Shown: positions 11,487-22,439 of the stretch, in pieces | Layout of the letters: each line of letters begins with the position of its first letter | How positions within the stretch are numbered: the stretch's first letter is position 1 | Origin: Pleurodeles waltl | Lineage: Eukaryota > Chordata > Amphibia > Caudata > Salamandridae | Direction of reading: 5' to 3' | Assembly (NCBI RefSeq): GCF_031143425.1 | Contig: NC_090439.1 | Coordinates: 355,006,027-355,070,026, forward strand | DNA: 64,000 nt | Translations under genes and position numbers: made by a program | Notes under the pieces: generated by a model | What the model was told of the DNA's origin: nothing | What the model saw: only the letters and a program-made list of their open reading frames with translations | Database searches by the model: none

Positions 11487-12397
11487 GGGCCATATTTATA
11501 CTTTTTGACGCACAACTGCGGCAACGCAGTTGTGCGTCAAAAATTTTAACGCCGGCTAACGCCATTCCAAAGCGCCATGCAGCCGCCTTATTTATTGAAT
11601 GACGTTAGCCGGCGCAGCTGACTGGTGTGCGTAAAAAAAAATGACTCACACCAGGCAGCGCCGGCGTAAGGGAAAATGGAGCTTGGGCGTCCAAAAATGG
11701 GGCAAGTCAGGTCTGAGGCAAAATATTGGCCTCAACCCGATTTGCGCCATTTTTGTTTACGCCCAACCCCCATTGAAATGACTCCTGTCTTAGCACAGAC
11801 AGGAGTCATGCCCCCTTGCCCAATGGCCATTCCCAGGGGACTTCTGTCCCCTGGGCATGGTCATTGGGCATAGTGGCATGTAGGGGGGCACAAATCAGGC
11901 CCCCCTATGCCACAAAAAAACCGAAAAAAATACTTACCTGAACTTACCTTAAGTTCCCTGGGATGGGTCCCTCCATCCTTGGGCGTCCTCCTGTGGTGGG
12001 CAAGGGTGGCAGGGGGTGTCCCTGGGGGCATGGGAGGGCACCTCTGGGCTCCTTCTGAGCCCACGGGTCCCTTATCGCCTGCCCTGACCAGGCGTTAAAA
12101 AATGACGCAAAAGCGGCTGGACGTCATTTTTTAAGGCCCGCCCACTCCTGTGCGTCATTTTTGCACGGGAGTTTAAATAAGGCGCACATGCCTTAGAGTC
12201 ATTTTTTAGAAGGGAACGCCTACCTTGCATATCATTAACGCAAGGTAGGTGTCCACGCTAAAAAATTACGCAAACTCCAAGATCTTTGGCGCTAGACGGG
12301 TCTAATGCCAAAGTATAAATATGGAGTTAGCTTTGCGTCGGATTTGCGTAAAAAAAAACGTCGCAAATCCGGCGCAAACAGAGTATAAATATGCCCC
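11487..12397. mobile_element. 911-bp Harbinger-type MITE with TAA duplication
   Basis: The termini GGGCCATATTTATACT and the reverse complement of the right end (GGGGCATATTTATACT) match at 15 of 16 bases, and TAA flanks both sides (11484-11486, 12398-12400), as expected for PIF/Harbinger insertion. Subterminal hairpins occur at both ends: a perfect 19-bp stem at 11502-11543, and TTTGCGTCGGATTTGCG facing CGCAAATCCGGCGCAAA near 12331-12380. The interior (11660-12160) is GC-rich and holds no transposase. Its left target triplet directly abuts the previous MITE. Confidence 0.85.
11502..11543. repeat. Perfect 19-bp hairpin with GCAA loop
   Basis: The arm TTTTTGACGCACAACTGCG (11502-11520) is followed by GCAA and its exact reverse complement. 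It sits just inside the left terminus of the 911-bp MITE and mirrors a second hairpin at the right end. The GCAA loop fits the GNRA tetraloop rule if transcribed, which may be coincidence. Confidence 0.9.
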
Positions 12398-12400
12398 TAA

Positions 12401-12768
12401 GTGTCTTAGTTATTAGGTGCATTGTTTTACTTCTTTCCTAGCTTTGGACTCGCTTGTGTCTTTCTTCTTGTCACTTGTGTACTGTCATAATCCCGTCTTC
12501 TCACAGTGAATTACAGGCCGACATTGGCTTGTAGTTGTCTCAATTTAATATATTGGTACTATTGCAATTATTGCTTGATACTCTGACAGGTAGATTTGTA
12601 CATGCATATGTCTGAATTTGACTTATTGAATATTGAAAAACACCTGATCAACCAAATTATTTTGTGCTTTAGTTAAAACATTCCTTTGAACTGGGTTTTA
12701 GTGAAATAGTTATGACAAATAATGTAATGTAACAGTAGCAACCGTCTTTCAAATTGAATAGGACTTAC
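12401..12768. other. Start of the intron after exon 3
   Basis: Unassigned AT-rich sequence between the MITE and the exon-3 donor. On the minus strand it begins with GTAAGTCC and is therefore intron 3 of the split gene. Confidence 0.6.
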
Positions 12769-12882
12769 TCTCGGTCCCACAGAAACAGCCAACCAATGTT
12801 GCATAGGTTGTTGAAAATCCATAGAAGGAAGAACGATGGGGTATGAACTCCTGGTTCAACATAAACATATCCCAGCTGATTT
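12769..12882 (-). CDS. Exon 3 of a multi-pass membrane protein gene
   Basis: This 114-base exon follows a textbook acceptor (a T-rich tract ending TTTTTAG) and ends at the donor GA/GTAAGT. Its first base completes the AG left by exon 2 to give Arg. It then reads NQLGYVYVEPGVHTP and, at its end, NNLCNIGWLFLWDRE. The pattern GYxYxxPxxxxPSFFxxWxxNxxxNIGWLFLWDR is that of an uncharacterised membrane protein family found in fish, amphibians and invertebrates; I recall it under the fish locus name si:ch211-161h7.5 (recollection, moderate confidence). It holds one membrane segment. The molecular function is unknown to me. No stop or frameshift is seen, so it looks constrained. Confidence 0.8.
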
Positions 12883-13589
12883 CTAAAAATAAAACAAGAT
12901 ATATAGGCAGTTAGTATTTTCTCTAAAATAATAGTTAAGGGTCTCAAACACCACCAGGCAAGGTGGTGCACTGTACGTCAATGTGTAATTGTATTAAAGA
13001 ATTATCAGACCTGGAACTTTGGAAGTCATGGTTTGGAAAAGCCTGGCCCTTTTAGCAAGAATAATGCTGTATAAACCTAAATTATTGGGCTGTGGGTATC
13101 ATGCAAATTTCTGTTTTCTTTATGTTAAGCATGTGATTTTAATTCATGGTAGACCTGATTGGAGGAAGATGCCCTGCAAGTACTCTGTACTGCCTTAGAA
13201 ATATGCATCACAGGACTTTAGAAACTGTACTGACAATGTTTGGCTGGCTGGTAGCAGGAAGAGGGTAACATGGAGTAACCCTTGAAAACAAACGTGCAAT
13301 CAGAGTCAGTTGATCAGCAACAAGAGAAATAGTGCATGAACTAGAGTGCTTATCATCCAAATGGCCCTATTAGTGAGCCTCTCAGGAGCCATAACTGCTA
13401 GAACAGTCACATGTAAGAATAGTGCTACGTCGACCACATACTTTTGGGTATATCCCTGAGAGAGTTGCATAACTCCTGTTGGAGTGCTTTTATTAATTAG
13501 TGTGGGAAAACTGGACTTATTGCAGAAGCCCCTCTCACGATATTGCCCACATTTGTAGCTGATACTGGTGTTTTCTGACTCTGACTGTG
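12883..13589. other. Intron 2, unassigned
   Basis: Intronic sequence upstream (in gene sense) of the exon-3 acceptor. No repeat family was recognised. Confidence 0.45.
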
Positions 13590-15240
13590 CCATGGGCAGT
13601 GCTAACTAGTCCCAGGGACAGTGCTCAGATTAAAATGGTATAAGCAAATTAGGCCTAATTATATTTGGCTCTGACAACCTACCTTTAAGTCCCTAGTACA
13701 TGGTATGGCATGTAGGTTTAGGGACCCCAGTATAGTTAGTGCACCCATATGTGCACTGCTGTGGTGTCCAGTGTCAGTGTAAACTCAGGTCTGCCTTGCT
13801 GGCTGCTTTTAAGTTAAAATTAACCCAAAATTTGACTTTGGAATTAAAAGGATTTTCAAAGTCTCAAGCTACTTTATTTGTACATATAAGTCACCCTAAG
13901 GTCTGTCATAGGTACCCCCAAGGGATGGGTGCAGTGTGAATATAAGAAGGTACTTTATAAAATATGTTTGATAAGCCCTGGTGAGGGAAAAACAGGCAGA
14001 TTAATTTTGCCTTTGTAGCCAATGGGTTACATAGGCAAACATTGGGAAACTTTATTTTAAAATAATAATAAAGTCTTATTTCTGACAGAGAGGAGCTAAA
14101 TATATTAGTTATAATAAACTCAACAACTTGCCAAGGTTTGATTTATTGTAACTAGCACAGAGAAAGAGTTTTAGAACTCTTTCTGAAAGTTACTAAATTC
14201 AGCCCCGTGGTGCCTGGCTGAGACAAAGGAAGCATCTGGTGGGGGGAGAACTGCTATAGCAGATGGGAGAGCAGGATGGGGGAAGAGTAGTCAAATTAGT
14301 CTTCGAAGGAGGGAGAGCCACTTGGGACAGAAACTGGACCCCAGACAGATAGGATCCCCACTTATGACATTAGGAGAGGGGCTGGAAGGGATGTGTTAAG
14401 GGATACTAGCCACACCAGTGGGTGGACTCAGCCAGATCTAACCTCCTAAAATGAACTTTTGCCATCTTAGATTTTCACAGAATGTTGCTTTCTGGGATTG
14501 ATTTTGTGAGGTGGTCACCCCAGAGGGTGGTGGCCGGCACCCCACTGGACAGAGCTGCCCCACAATTTAGATTCTTGCTGGAAAAAGATACTTGAGAAGA
14601 AGTACTGCCTTGCTTAACCCCTAGTCTGCAACTGAAGAACTGCACAACAGGAACTGCACAAGTGGCGCACTTTGGGTTTCACTAAGAAAATAACTTTGCC
14701 TTGCTTCTGCAACTCAATCGGCAACTCTTGGAGTAGACTCTCTGTAAGCTAAAGGTACAAAGGAGCTGACCAGAGTTCCCTGCATCAAGTACTGTAAGAA
14801 GAGCCCAGCTGACAGTGCCCAGTGGCCATTTGAGGATTCTGGCCAGGTGCATTCTGGGAATTGTAGTCCCAACTCCCAAGGAGCAACTCAGAGCTTCTGG
14901 GACCTTGGATCAAGTTTCTGGACACTTAAGGACCCCTAGAAGAGAAGAAGATACAGAAGTTTGGAGATGTTTCGAGCAACTGTTGTAAAAAGCTCCGTAA
15001 GTTGAAGAGGTACGTTGTGGGAGTTGTAGTCCCAGACCCCTAGAAAAGAAGAAGATCCAGAAGTTTGGAGATGTTTCGAGCAATTGTTGTAAAAAGCTCC
15101 GTAAGTGGAAGAGGTACTTTGTGGGAGTTGTAGTCCCAGACCCCAAGAGAAAAACCAGAGTCTTTGAATGCCTGGCTGGAGCTGTGGACCACTTTCCTGA
15201 ATCAAGAAACACTTCTGAAAGTAAGTGCAACAGTGTTACA
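13590..15240 (+). mobile_element. LTR-derived block related to the 42.2-44.4 kb LTR
   Basis: The order of phrases parallels the first kilobase of the solo LTR at 42212: TGCTAACTA, a cytosine-rich GxACCCCxxTATAGTTAGTGCAC stretch, CAGGTCTGCCTTG, ACATATAAGTCACCCTAAGG (there ACATGTAAGACACCCCTAACG), then GGTACCCCCAAGGGATGGGTGCAGTGTG (there GCTCCAAGGGCAGAGTGCAGTGTA). I read it as a diverged member of the same LTR superfamily in the same orientation. The borders are uncertain, no coding domain was found, and the right third contains a 104-bp duplication. Confidence 0.5.
14931..15145 (+). repeat. 104-bp tandem duplication, two full units
   Basis: The phrase GACCCC followed by TAGAA-AGAAGAAGAT and GGGAGTTGTAGTCCCA recurs with an exact 104-base spacing: units start at 14931 and 15035, and a partial third begins at 15139. 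The two complete copies are about 95% identical, so the duplication is younger than the LTR-like block around it. A related GGGAATTGTAGTCCCAAC at 14859 may be a remnant of an older unit. Confidence 0.9.
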
Positions 15241-15294
15241 TGGTGGCTGGTCTGAACTCTGTCCCAGGCCAGTGCAACCTTTTTTTAACCTTTT

Positions 15295-16741
15295 TGTTAG
15301 AAATGGAGTCTCTAGTTGGGAGTCGGTGTACACCCTGTCAAAGCAGGGACCCTCATTCTGGTCAGAGTAAGGGAGTCACACACTTAAGACATCCCCTGCT
15401 CATCTCCTTGGTAGCTTGGCACAAGCACTCAGGCTTATCTCAAAGGCAATGTGTGAAGTATTTATACAACCACATACAGTAGCGCCATGAAAAAACACCA
15501 CAAAAGGACACCATACCAAATTAGAAAAATAGCCAATATGTATCTAAATCAAACATTGCCAAAAAGACAAAAATCCAACAAACACAAAAAAAAAAAATTT
15601 TAAAGTAAAAGAAAGCGTCAAAAATAAAGCCGCAGGTGAGCTGATGCGTCTGAAAATCTAGCAAAGTATTGATTCCTTACTCGCAAGTGAGGGCGTGCAT
15701 TGATTCTTTCCCTGACGGGCAGGCGATGTGTCAATCTTTTCCCGCAGGAGAGTGATGCGTTGATTTTTGGGCCCACAGCCTTGGGTCCCTGCGATGATTC
15801 TGTAGATGTGGACGCCCAATGGTGATGCGAGGAAAATCTGTAAAAACGGCATTGATGAATCCGCGCTGAGCAGGCAATGTGTTGATATCTGCAGCCCAGG
15901 TGCTGTGTCGATTTTATAGCCGCGAGGCGGGTGCTGCATCAATTTTACAGCCGCAGTGCGGGTACTGCATCAAGTTTCTGACTCTCGTCTCCGGTGCACG
16001 GATTTCCACCTTGGGTTCACCAATTTCTCCTTTCATTGACCAAGGGACTGGATGTTTTACCACTTTGCAGGTCAGGGGTCTCAGCTAGAGAGTTTAGGTG
16101 CTGGAAGATGAAGTCTTGTATGACCCTGAGACTTCAGAACAGGGGGCAAGATCAGTCTAGCCATTGGAAAAACTCCAGAAGCAGGATTTCAGAAAGCAAA
16201 GTCGAGTCCTTTCACTCCCATGGCAGAAGCAGAAGCAGCAGGCCAGCAAAGCAACAGGCAGAGTGGCAGGTCCTCCTCAAGCATCAAGTACTTCTCCTTG
16301 GCAGAGGTTCCTCTTGATCCAGAAGTAATCTAAAGTTGTGGGGTCAGCAGTCCAATACTTAAACTCATTTCTGCGTTTGAAGTAGGCAAACTTCAAAGGA
16401 AAGTCTTTGTAGTGCACAAGATCCTGCCTCTTCCTTGCCCTGTCCCAGCCACACTCCAGGGGGTTGGATACTGTATTGTGAGGGGACAGGCACAGCCCTT
16501 TGAAGTGCAAGTTCAGGAAAGAAGGCTTTTGTGAAACAATCATGGTCCTTTGAGGAAAGTCTTGTGCAAAGGCCATAAGCTAGACAACTAATCAACAGGG
16601 CCTGGAAGAGAATTTTTAATATGCTGCTCTATTGGGGAAGCCCTCTAAACTAAAATATGAATGTGCTACTGTTATTATAACCTTTGACCCACTGGGCAAT
16701 AAAATATGGTAGATTACTCTAAATAATTGGCACCTGTTACA
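15295..16741 (+). mobile_element. LTR (TGTTAG...TTACA), about 1.45 kb
   Basis: It starts TGTTAGAAATGGAGTC and keeps the order of the reverse complement of the right end of the 42212-44425 LTR for about 300 bases: GGACCCTCATTCTGGTCAG, CCTTGGTAGCTTGGCACAAG, GGCAATGTGTGAAGTATTT, AAATAGCCAATAT. After that it diverges, so it is a different subfamily. An AATAAAA signal lies at 16698, 44 bases before the proposed end GTTACA. No 5-bp target duplication was found and the right border is inferred from where the Penelope-like sequence begins. No internal retroelement genes were found in the plus orientation, so it is probably a solo or fragmentary LTR. Confidence 0.6.
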
Positions 16742-17330
16742 TGATTGATCTAATCCTGTGCCTCAACTATGCTTTACTTTTCTGTGTACTCCTAATCTCA
16801 AGGATAAGCTGGTGCATTCAAGGTTCAAAGGTATGCCTGCCAAGGCGGCCAGTGGTCCACCTATCACGGGTTATTGCCCCTGTGATGGGTACAGTGTGTG
16901 CAAGCATCAATCTCAAAGTGTAATACTGAGCGACATATGAGTTTGGTTTAAAAATAAAATGAGTAATTGTAATGTGTGTTTTTCATCTACAGACTGAAAT
17001 ATCACTGTGGTCTAATGTACATTGGTCTAACCACCAGGAAGGTGAAGATAGGGATGCAAGAATGTATACATACCCTCAAAACAGGGAAACTGACAACAAA
17101 AACAGTTCAGCACTTCAAGGAAGCACATCATGGGACTCTGGATTTTGAATGGACTGTGCTTAAATGACTTGACCAGAGACTCGAGAGAGCAAAGATAGCT
17201 CTACATAGAAAAGAATCCTAATAATTTGTTCCAAGCTGAAAAATGAGGTTGGGCTGAATGATCTGGTGGAGAGGCACAAGATACATTGTTACTGCCCCTA
17301 CTAGGTTATTAGATCTCAACCCCGCTCAGT
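16742..17330 (+). pseudogene. Penelope-like element tail with GIY-YIG endonuclease
   Basis: Two overlapping plus-strand readings give, in order: CTPNLKDKLVHSRF (family: the block between RT and endonuclease, xxPNLxxxLVxSxx), a cysteine motif GYCPCDGYSVCKH (16868-16910), and a GIY-YIG nuclease: YHCGLMYIGLTTRKVKIGM, then GKLTTKTVQHFKEAHHG (16990-17140). GIY-YIG usually reads CxxxYVGxTxRxxxxRxxEH. Here Tyr-Ile-Gly and Thr-Arg are kept but the catalytic Arg region is changed (KIGMQECIH). The frame changes between 16940 and 16976. A further segment, RLERAKIALHRKES, fits the family's ERxxLxREAFW-type tail. It is 5'-truncated: the reverse transcriptase is absent. Confidence 0.75.
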
Positions 17331-18589
17331 ATATTGGTTATATGTGGATGATTATCTAACTACGCCATTATTAGCACCTTCCACCAATATTCCTGGCTTC
17401 TTACTATAGCTGACAGGCTCTATGAGCCATGACTGAATGTGCCTGCTTTGTTTGAATCGTTTGTTACCATTGTTAGGGATTGTGATGTAAAAGGCCCCTC
17501 TTCATATTTTATGGGTCCCTGAAATGGCTCATACTTGGAATCACATCTTTTTGGCCTTGTTCACGCAGTCTACATTGGCTGTACAATAAAACACCCAGCA
17601 ACCACCTTCTTTCCAGTATAGTTCCAAGATGGAGCCCCCTGTATTAAAGCTCCAGTACTCAACTTGTGATGTCACACAAGTGAAGATTGATGGAAGTTTA
17701 TCTCCCCTGTGGGATTCTGGTGTTCTCCCTGTGCTCTTAGAGGCGCAAGTTTTGCAGGTGATTTTTCTTTAATTCAATGGTAGTGATTGGTGTCCACACG
17801 AACGGGCAGTGAGTTCAGTTTACTTTCTTGTGCAATCAGGTTTAGAAGAGGGTGTTCTTTTCCCTGCTTTCTAAAGCAGTTGAGGTTACGTTTTTTAGCA
17901 TCTGTAGCTATCTGGCACTTGAGTTTCCTGCCAGTTTAACTGACTATTTTCCATCAATATTGTTAGTTTGTTAGTAACTTTCTTTTCCATGGTCATAGTA
18001 TTTTGCTACACATCACCATTTTTGGTAAAGAGAATCTGTAAACATTTGTTTTTTATTAATTTTCATTATTTACCTTACTTTTTATGTGGTTCAACTTAGT
18101 TGTGCTGATCCCGCTATTGAACCCATTAGGTCTTCACGTGGTGGCTATGTTATAAATATAACTACATTTGGTTCATTCTCCCAGAGATTAACTTTTACAA
18201 TGTTGTGCCAACACTTGTGATCACCCATCTTGTTTGCTTGTTTTCCCCTTTTTCTTGTCAGGTGGAGTGTACTTTTGGGTGATTTTACAGTCCTCTAGCC
18301 CTGATTAATTTGTCGAACAAGTCTTCTGGCAATGGTGGCTGCTAATTATTCTGTGGGCTGTTTTGAACCATGAGCTGAGAGACCATATATTAAGAATTAT
18401 TACCCAGTGTTCAAAAGCATTTTAGTGTACCTTTGCATGGGATGAATTGACTTAGAGAGTGAACCAAAACTTTCTTATTAACAGGACCTTATACATGCAG
18501 TAGCAGAGATTAGTGTAGAAACCATAACAAGCACATAACAGTTCACCAGGCACATCTGGAGATCGCAGAATCCCACACAGGAGACTAAG
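17331..18589. other. Unassigned, possibly 3' flank of the Penelope-like copy
   Basis: No coding motif or tandem structure was found. I cannot tell where the Penelope-like sequence ends. Confidence 0.35.
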
Positions 18590-18987
18590 AGATGGAGGAC
18601 GACAGGATTTTGTTATATGCAGACAACATCCTGTCCTATGTCACACACCTCAGTAAGACCTTGCCAGGACTACACTGAATTTTTGAACTATATGGAGCAC
18701 ACACAGAGTACAGACTACAATGAAAGAAATCCAGTTTATACCAAATGGAAGGGGTCCTGGAACAGTTAAACACCTCAGGAGACTTACATATAGCTAGGGA
18801 AGGGTTGAAACACCTGGGAATATACATGACCACAGACAATGACAGAAGCTTTGGCCATAAAATCCTTAATATCCTGAGGGAATTCCACAAAGATGTCGAG
18901 AGATTGAAAAACCTACCACTTGCGCAGCTTGGGAGTGCAACTATGTTCAAGATGATAACCTTGCCAAAGTTGCTATATGTACTCTAA
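18590..18987 (+). pseudogene. L1 reverse transcriptase 3' part
   Basis: The stretch includes the mutated YADN box (18615-18626), a stop shortly after, and then a 75-codon open run from MEGVLEQLNTSGDL to LPKLLYVL. Loss of the second catalytic aspartate and the internal stop show the protein is dead. Confidence 0.75.
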
Positions 18988-19924
18988 GATACCTGTCATA
19001 GAGTCCAGGAACAGATCTTCATTAAAATAGAGGTAGAGGTTAAGAAACTACAATGGAATGAGGGACACCCCCAGAATTGCATTGCGCACCCTGCAACGTA
19101 ACCCATACAACAGGGGAATTGCTCTCCCAGCTATACGGGCGTATTACTAGGCAGCACATTTAATAGCGATCACCGACTGGGGATATGCATCTGGCTTTAT
19201 TATGCATACACACTGGAGAGAAGCTAATTCCACCCTAAATCATTCCTATACTACATATACGGAGGGAAGGGGACAGGAAAATTACTGATGGCAACACAGC
19301 TAGCCACAGAGGCCTGGAAAGGGGCAGGGAAGTGGATGGGATGGGCCACACAACTAACAAGGGAAGCCCCTCTATAGGAAGGAACCCACTTAAAGGAAAC
19401 TGGGAAATTATGCAGATTTGGACTGTGGGATGTGATTGGCATCTCCAAGCTAGGAGATCTGTTTGAAGAAGGGTAGCTCACGCCATTCAGTGCACTACAG
19501 AGGGACTATCAACTAAACCAAAATCATATAACAGTTCAGTTACAACATTCTTGGAAGGCAGAGAGACCATACACTACTGACATACCGGACTATGCTCCAC
19601 GAGAGGGGAGATTACTCCAGAGGGAAATAGAGGGGAAAGTGGTTTCCTGGACCTACAAAATGATTATCAATCAATTGCCTGATTCCCTAAAGAAACTGAG
19701 AACAAAATTGGAAAACAAGGTTGGGGAGCTAGAAGACACTAGATGCACCTGAGGGAGATGGTGATCAAAGCCAGGTTAAGAGTAATACAATTTAGGATTC
19801 TTCACAGAGTGTACTATGACAGGGTTCAGCCTGCAATGTGGCACAGAGTGGGGGATCGTTCCTTCGCACACTCTGGAAATGTTCAGGCATTCACTCATAC
19901 TGCAACAGAATCACAGGCAAAATG
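18590..19924 (+). mobile_element. L1-type LINE relic, left part (interrupted)
   Basis: Plus-strand translation gives the second half of an L1 ORF2: ILLYADNILSY (the YADD box with the second Asp changed to Asn), EGLKHLGIYMTTDND, RLKNLPLAQLGSATMFKM, MITLPKLLYVL, and further on GLWDVIGISKLGDLFEEG and VIQFRILHRVYYD. All are landmarks of L1 proteins in correct order, with several stops. The reading ends at 19924, where an L2/CR1-type element has inserted, and resumes at about 21010. Confidence 0.8.
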
Positions 19925-21005
19925 GGGCCAATGTTCAATTAATCAACCAACATTTATAAAGCACGACTTGTCATCCTGGGGATGTTAAGGCGCTAGCTGG
20001 GGGATGCGGGTCAATCGAGAAGACAGGTCTCGAGATCCTTCCTGAACTGAGCCAGCGTTGGGGACTGCCTGAAATGGAGCAGGATTGTGTTCCAGGTCTG
20101 CGTGGTGGGGTAGGAGAAGCATCTTCCTCCATCCGTGCTCTTCTGGATCCTAGGGATGGTGGCAAGGGCCTGTTGCATTGAGAGGAGTTGCCTGGAAGGG
20201 GTGTAGAAGGAGAGGAAGTGGTTGAGGTAGTTAGGTCCAATGTTGTGGAGGGCCTTGTATGGGTCAGGAGTTTGAAGGTGATGCGTTTGTTGGCGGGGAG
20301 CCAGTGTAGGTCTCTCATGTGGGCGGAGATGTGGCTGTGGCGGGGTACGTCCAGAATCAGTCTGGCTGCGGCTTTCTGTATTCTGTGGAGTCTTGCTTGG
20401 AGTTTTTTGTTGATTCCCGCATGGAGTGCATTGCCATAGTCAAGTTTACTGCTGACGAGCGCCTGGGTGACAGTTTTTATGCGTCAATGGAAATCATCTG
20501 GTAGATCTTCCGGAGCAGGCGAAGGGTGTGGAAGCATGATTAGGAGATGGCACTGACTTGGTAGGCCATGGACAGTGATGAGTTGAGAATGATGCTGAGG
20601 TTGGGGGCATGGTCAATCGAGGTGGGGCAGTTCTGAGACTACTGGGCCACCAGGAGTCATCCCACCCAGAAGTGGCGGGCCCAGGATGAGAATCTCTGTC
20701 TTGTCCGAACTGAGCTTGAGGTATCTGTCCCTCATCCATTTGGAAGCTGCCTTCATTCTGTTGTGAATGTTCTATTTGGCTGTTGATGGTTCGTCGGTGA
20801 GAGAGAGAATGAGTTGTGTGCTGTAGGCGTATGAGACGTTGTTGAGCCCATGGTGTCTGATGATCTGGGCGAGCGGGGGTCATATAGATGGTGAAGAAGG
20901 TGGGGCTCAGGGAGAAGCCCTGGGGAACTCTGCATCTGGTTTCCTTCTGCATTGAGAAGAAAGGTGGGAGCCTGACTCTCACTGAAATGTTGACTGAAAA
21001 TGCTG
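19925..21005 (-). mobile_element. L2/CR1-clade LINE 3' part inserted in the L1
   Basis: Minus-strand translation starts near 20950 with CRVPQGFSLSPTFFTIYMTP (family: CGVPQGSVLGPLLFxIY). It goes on to HTTHSLSHRRTINSQ (degraded YADDTQL region) and QFGQDRDSHPGPATSGWDD (family: LNxxKTExLLxG), and ends with MRDLHWLPANKRITFKLLTH (family: LHWLPVxxRIxFKxLxLxYKAL). That last motif is diagnostic for the L2/CR1 group. The 3' tail at 19925-19960 has ATTAATCAACCAAC, matching the short repeats that end such elements. It is truncated and carries frameshifts. Confidence 0.8.
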
Positions 21006-21530
21006 GAAGTAGACATCCCATTAAGAGCCTAACTATGTGATCCTGGGAATACCAACTGACCTGGATATACCACATCCTAGACTCCTCATTAGTAATCTGG
21101 GACTAATTGTGGGCAAGAGGGACTAAGTACTGGGGAGCCCCAGAGCTACCCATGATTGGGGAATGGAAAAGAGGAGTGGACCTGTACATGGTCATATACA
21201 AGACCAGAGGTTGCTGAAAGAAGTTTTATAAGATTTGGGCATCATGGAGGAAATATTATGATATAGATATGGGAGAAACTGCAGAGGATGATCCACATGA
21301 CACAGTTACAATGTAATTGTATGGAAGAATTCCTAAAACAATCTACTGCCTGATACCTGTTTGAATGCCTAGATTTAACGAAGCAATGATATGTTGTTGT
21401 AATAATTGACTAAAAACTCCACTCCACTGTAATTGTTGTTGTTGAGATGCAATTGAGAGCCATGCTAAACTTGACTAGAAACCCAATAATATATATTTTT
21501 AGAGAAAAAGAAGTACAGTTGGCCTAGCTA
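21006..21530 (+). mobile_element. L1-type LINE relic, right part
   Basis: After the L2/CR1 insertion the plus strand resumes L1 C-terminal features. A phrase reading GTKYWGAPELPMIGEWKRGV and then RFGHHGG / FYKIWASWRKYYD (the xxxxWxxW tail of L1 ORF2) ends in an A-rich stretch near 21500. Orientation and order match the left part at 18590-19924, so both are halves of one older copy. Confidence 0.65.
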
Positions 21531-22049
21531 CACTCAGTAGAGCTAGGATGGGTAGGCTTCTTCCCTGGTTCCATAGAAAAGTGCTGATGATGGTAAATTA
21601 AGCTAGCGGAAGCACAATCCAAAAGGCTTCCGGGGGTTGCTCCCATGATTCACTTTCTATTTTTACACAATTTCTGGTCCTCTTTGGCACCACACCTAAT
21701 TTTACACTATACACATCCCAGTTGGATTTACCCTAAATATAGGAGTAAGGGCCTTGAATGCAGATGTTTTCATAGAGGCATTATAATAAATTACTATTTT
21801 AAGGGGATGGGAAGATGGGATTTTTTTCATTTTTGAATGATTGTGAATGAAAAACACTGCGTTTTGCTCCTCATTTTCCCTTTCAGGAAGCCTTTTTTGT
21901 TGCTCCACATTTAGTAGAAACATTATTGACTCATACACTCACTCAGCACCTCACAAATAGCAGATTAACAAAGAAGGAGGAAATTATTTTTGAGGCTGGG
22001 AAGATTTCAATGGCACATTGTAATACCCTGAATCCATACACGCTCTTAC
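21531..22049. other. Unassigned intron sequence
   Basis: No gene or repeat family was recognised. Confidence 0.35.
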
Positions 22050-22187
22050 CTTTGCCAAAGGAAGAAGATGAGGAAGCTGGTAATGTAACTGATGGCTAAT
22101 AAATAAGGTAAGAACCAAGCCAAGACCAGATATCCAAGATGTACCGCTTGAGTCAAGTAAATTTTATTCGATTGGCTTGGACCCCGT
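22050..22187 (-). other. Candidate hydrophobic exon (unproven)
   Basis: Minus-strand reading is open for at least 46 codons: it includes KIYLTQAVHLGYLVLAWF, then ISYITSFLIFFLWQR, and ends at a consensus donor AG/GTAAGAG. The peptide is almost entirely membrane-like. With an acceptor at CACAAG the 138-base exon would be phase 2-2 and could sit between exons 2 and 3 without breaking the frame. GYLV followed by a hydrophobic stretch resembles what I expect after exon 3 in this family, but the genomic order is then wrong. The acceptor has a poor pyrimidine tract. It may be an alternative or misplaced exon, or chance. Confidence 0.3.
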
Positions 22188-22439
22188 CTTGTGAAGACTC
22201 AGATAGTCCTGATCCTATGCACTGACTCTCTTAATTATTTTAATCAAGTCACAATATTGCCAAAATACAGAGGAACTAGCAGTTTGTAATCCACTGTTAT
22301 AAAGCCCACACTGAGACTCTGAGACAAACTGAATGCTGGATGAGGTGGTGGGGGAGGACCGGTCGCTGGCCATATATCCATCACCATTTACTTCCCTGAT
22401 CAAAAACGATCAGAATTCATATTGATTCTGCTCTGTTTT

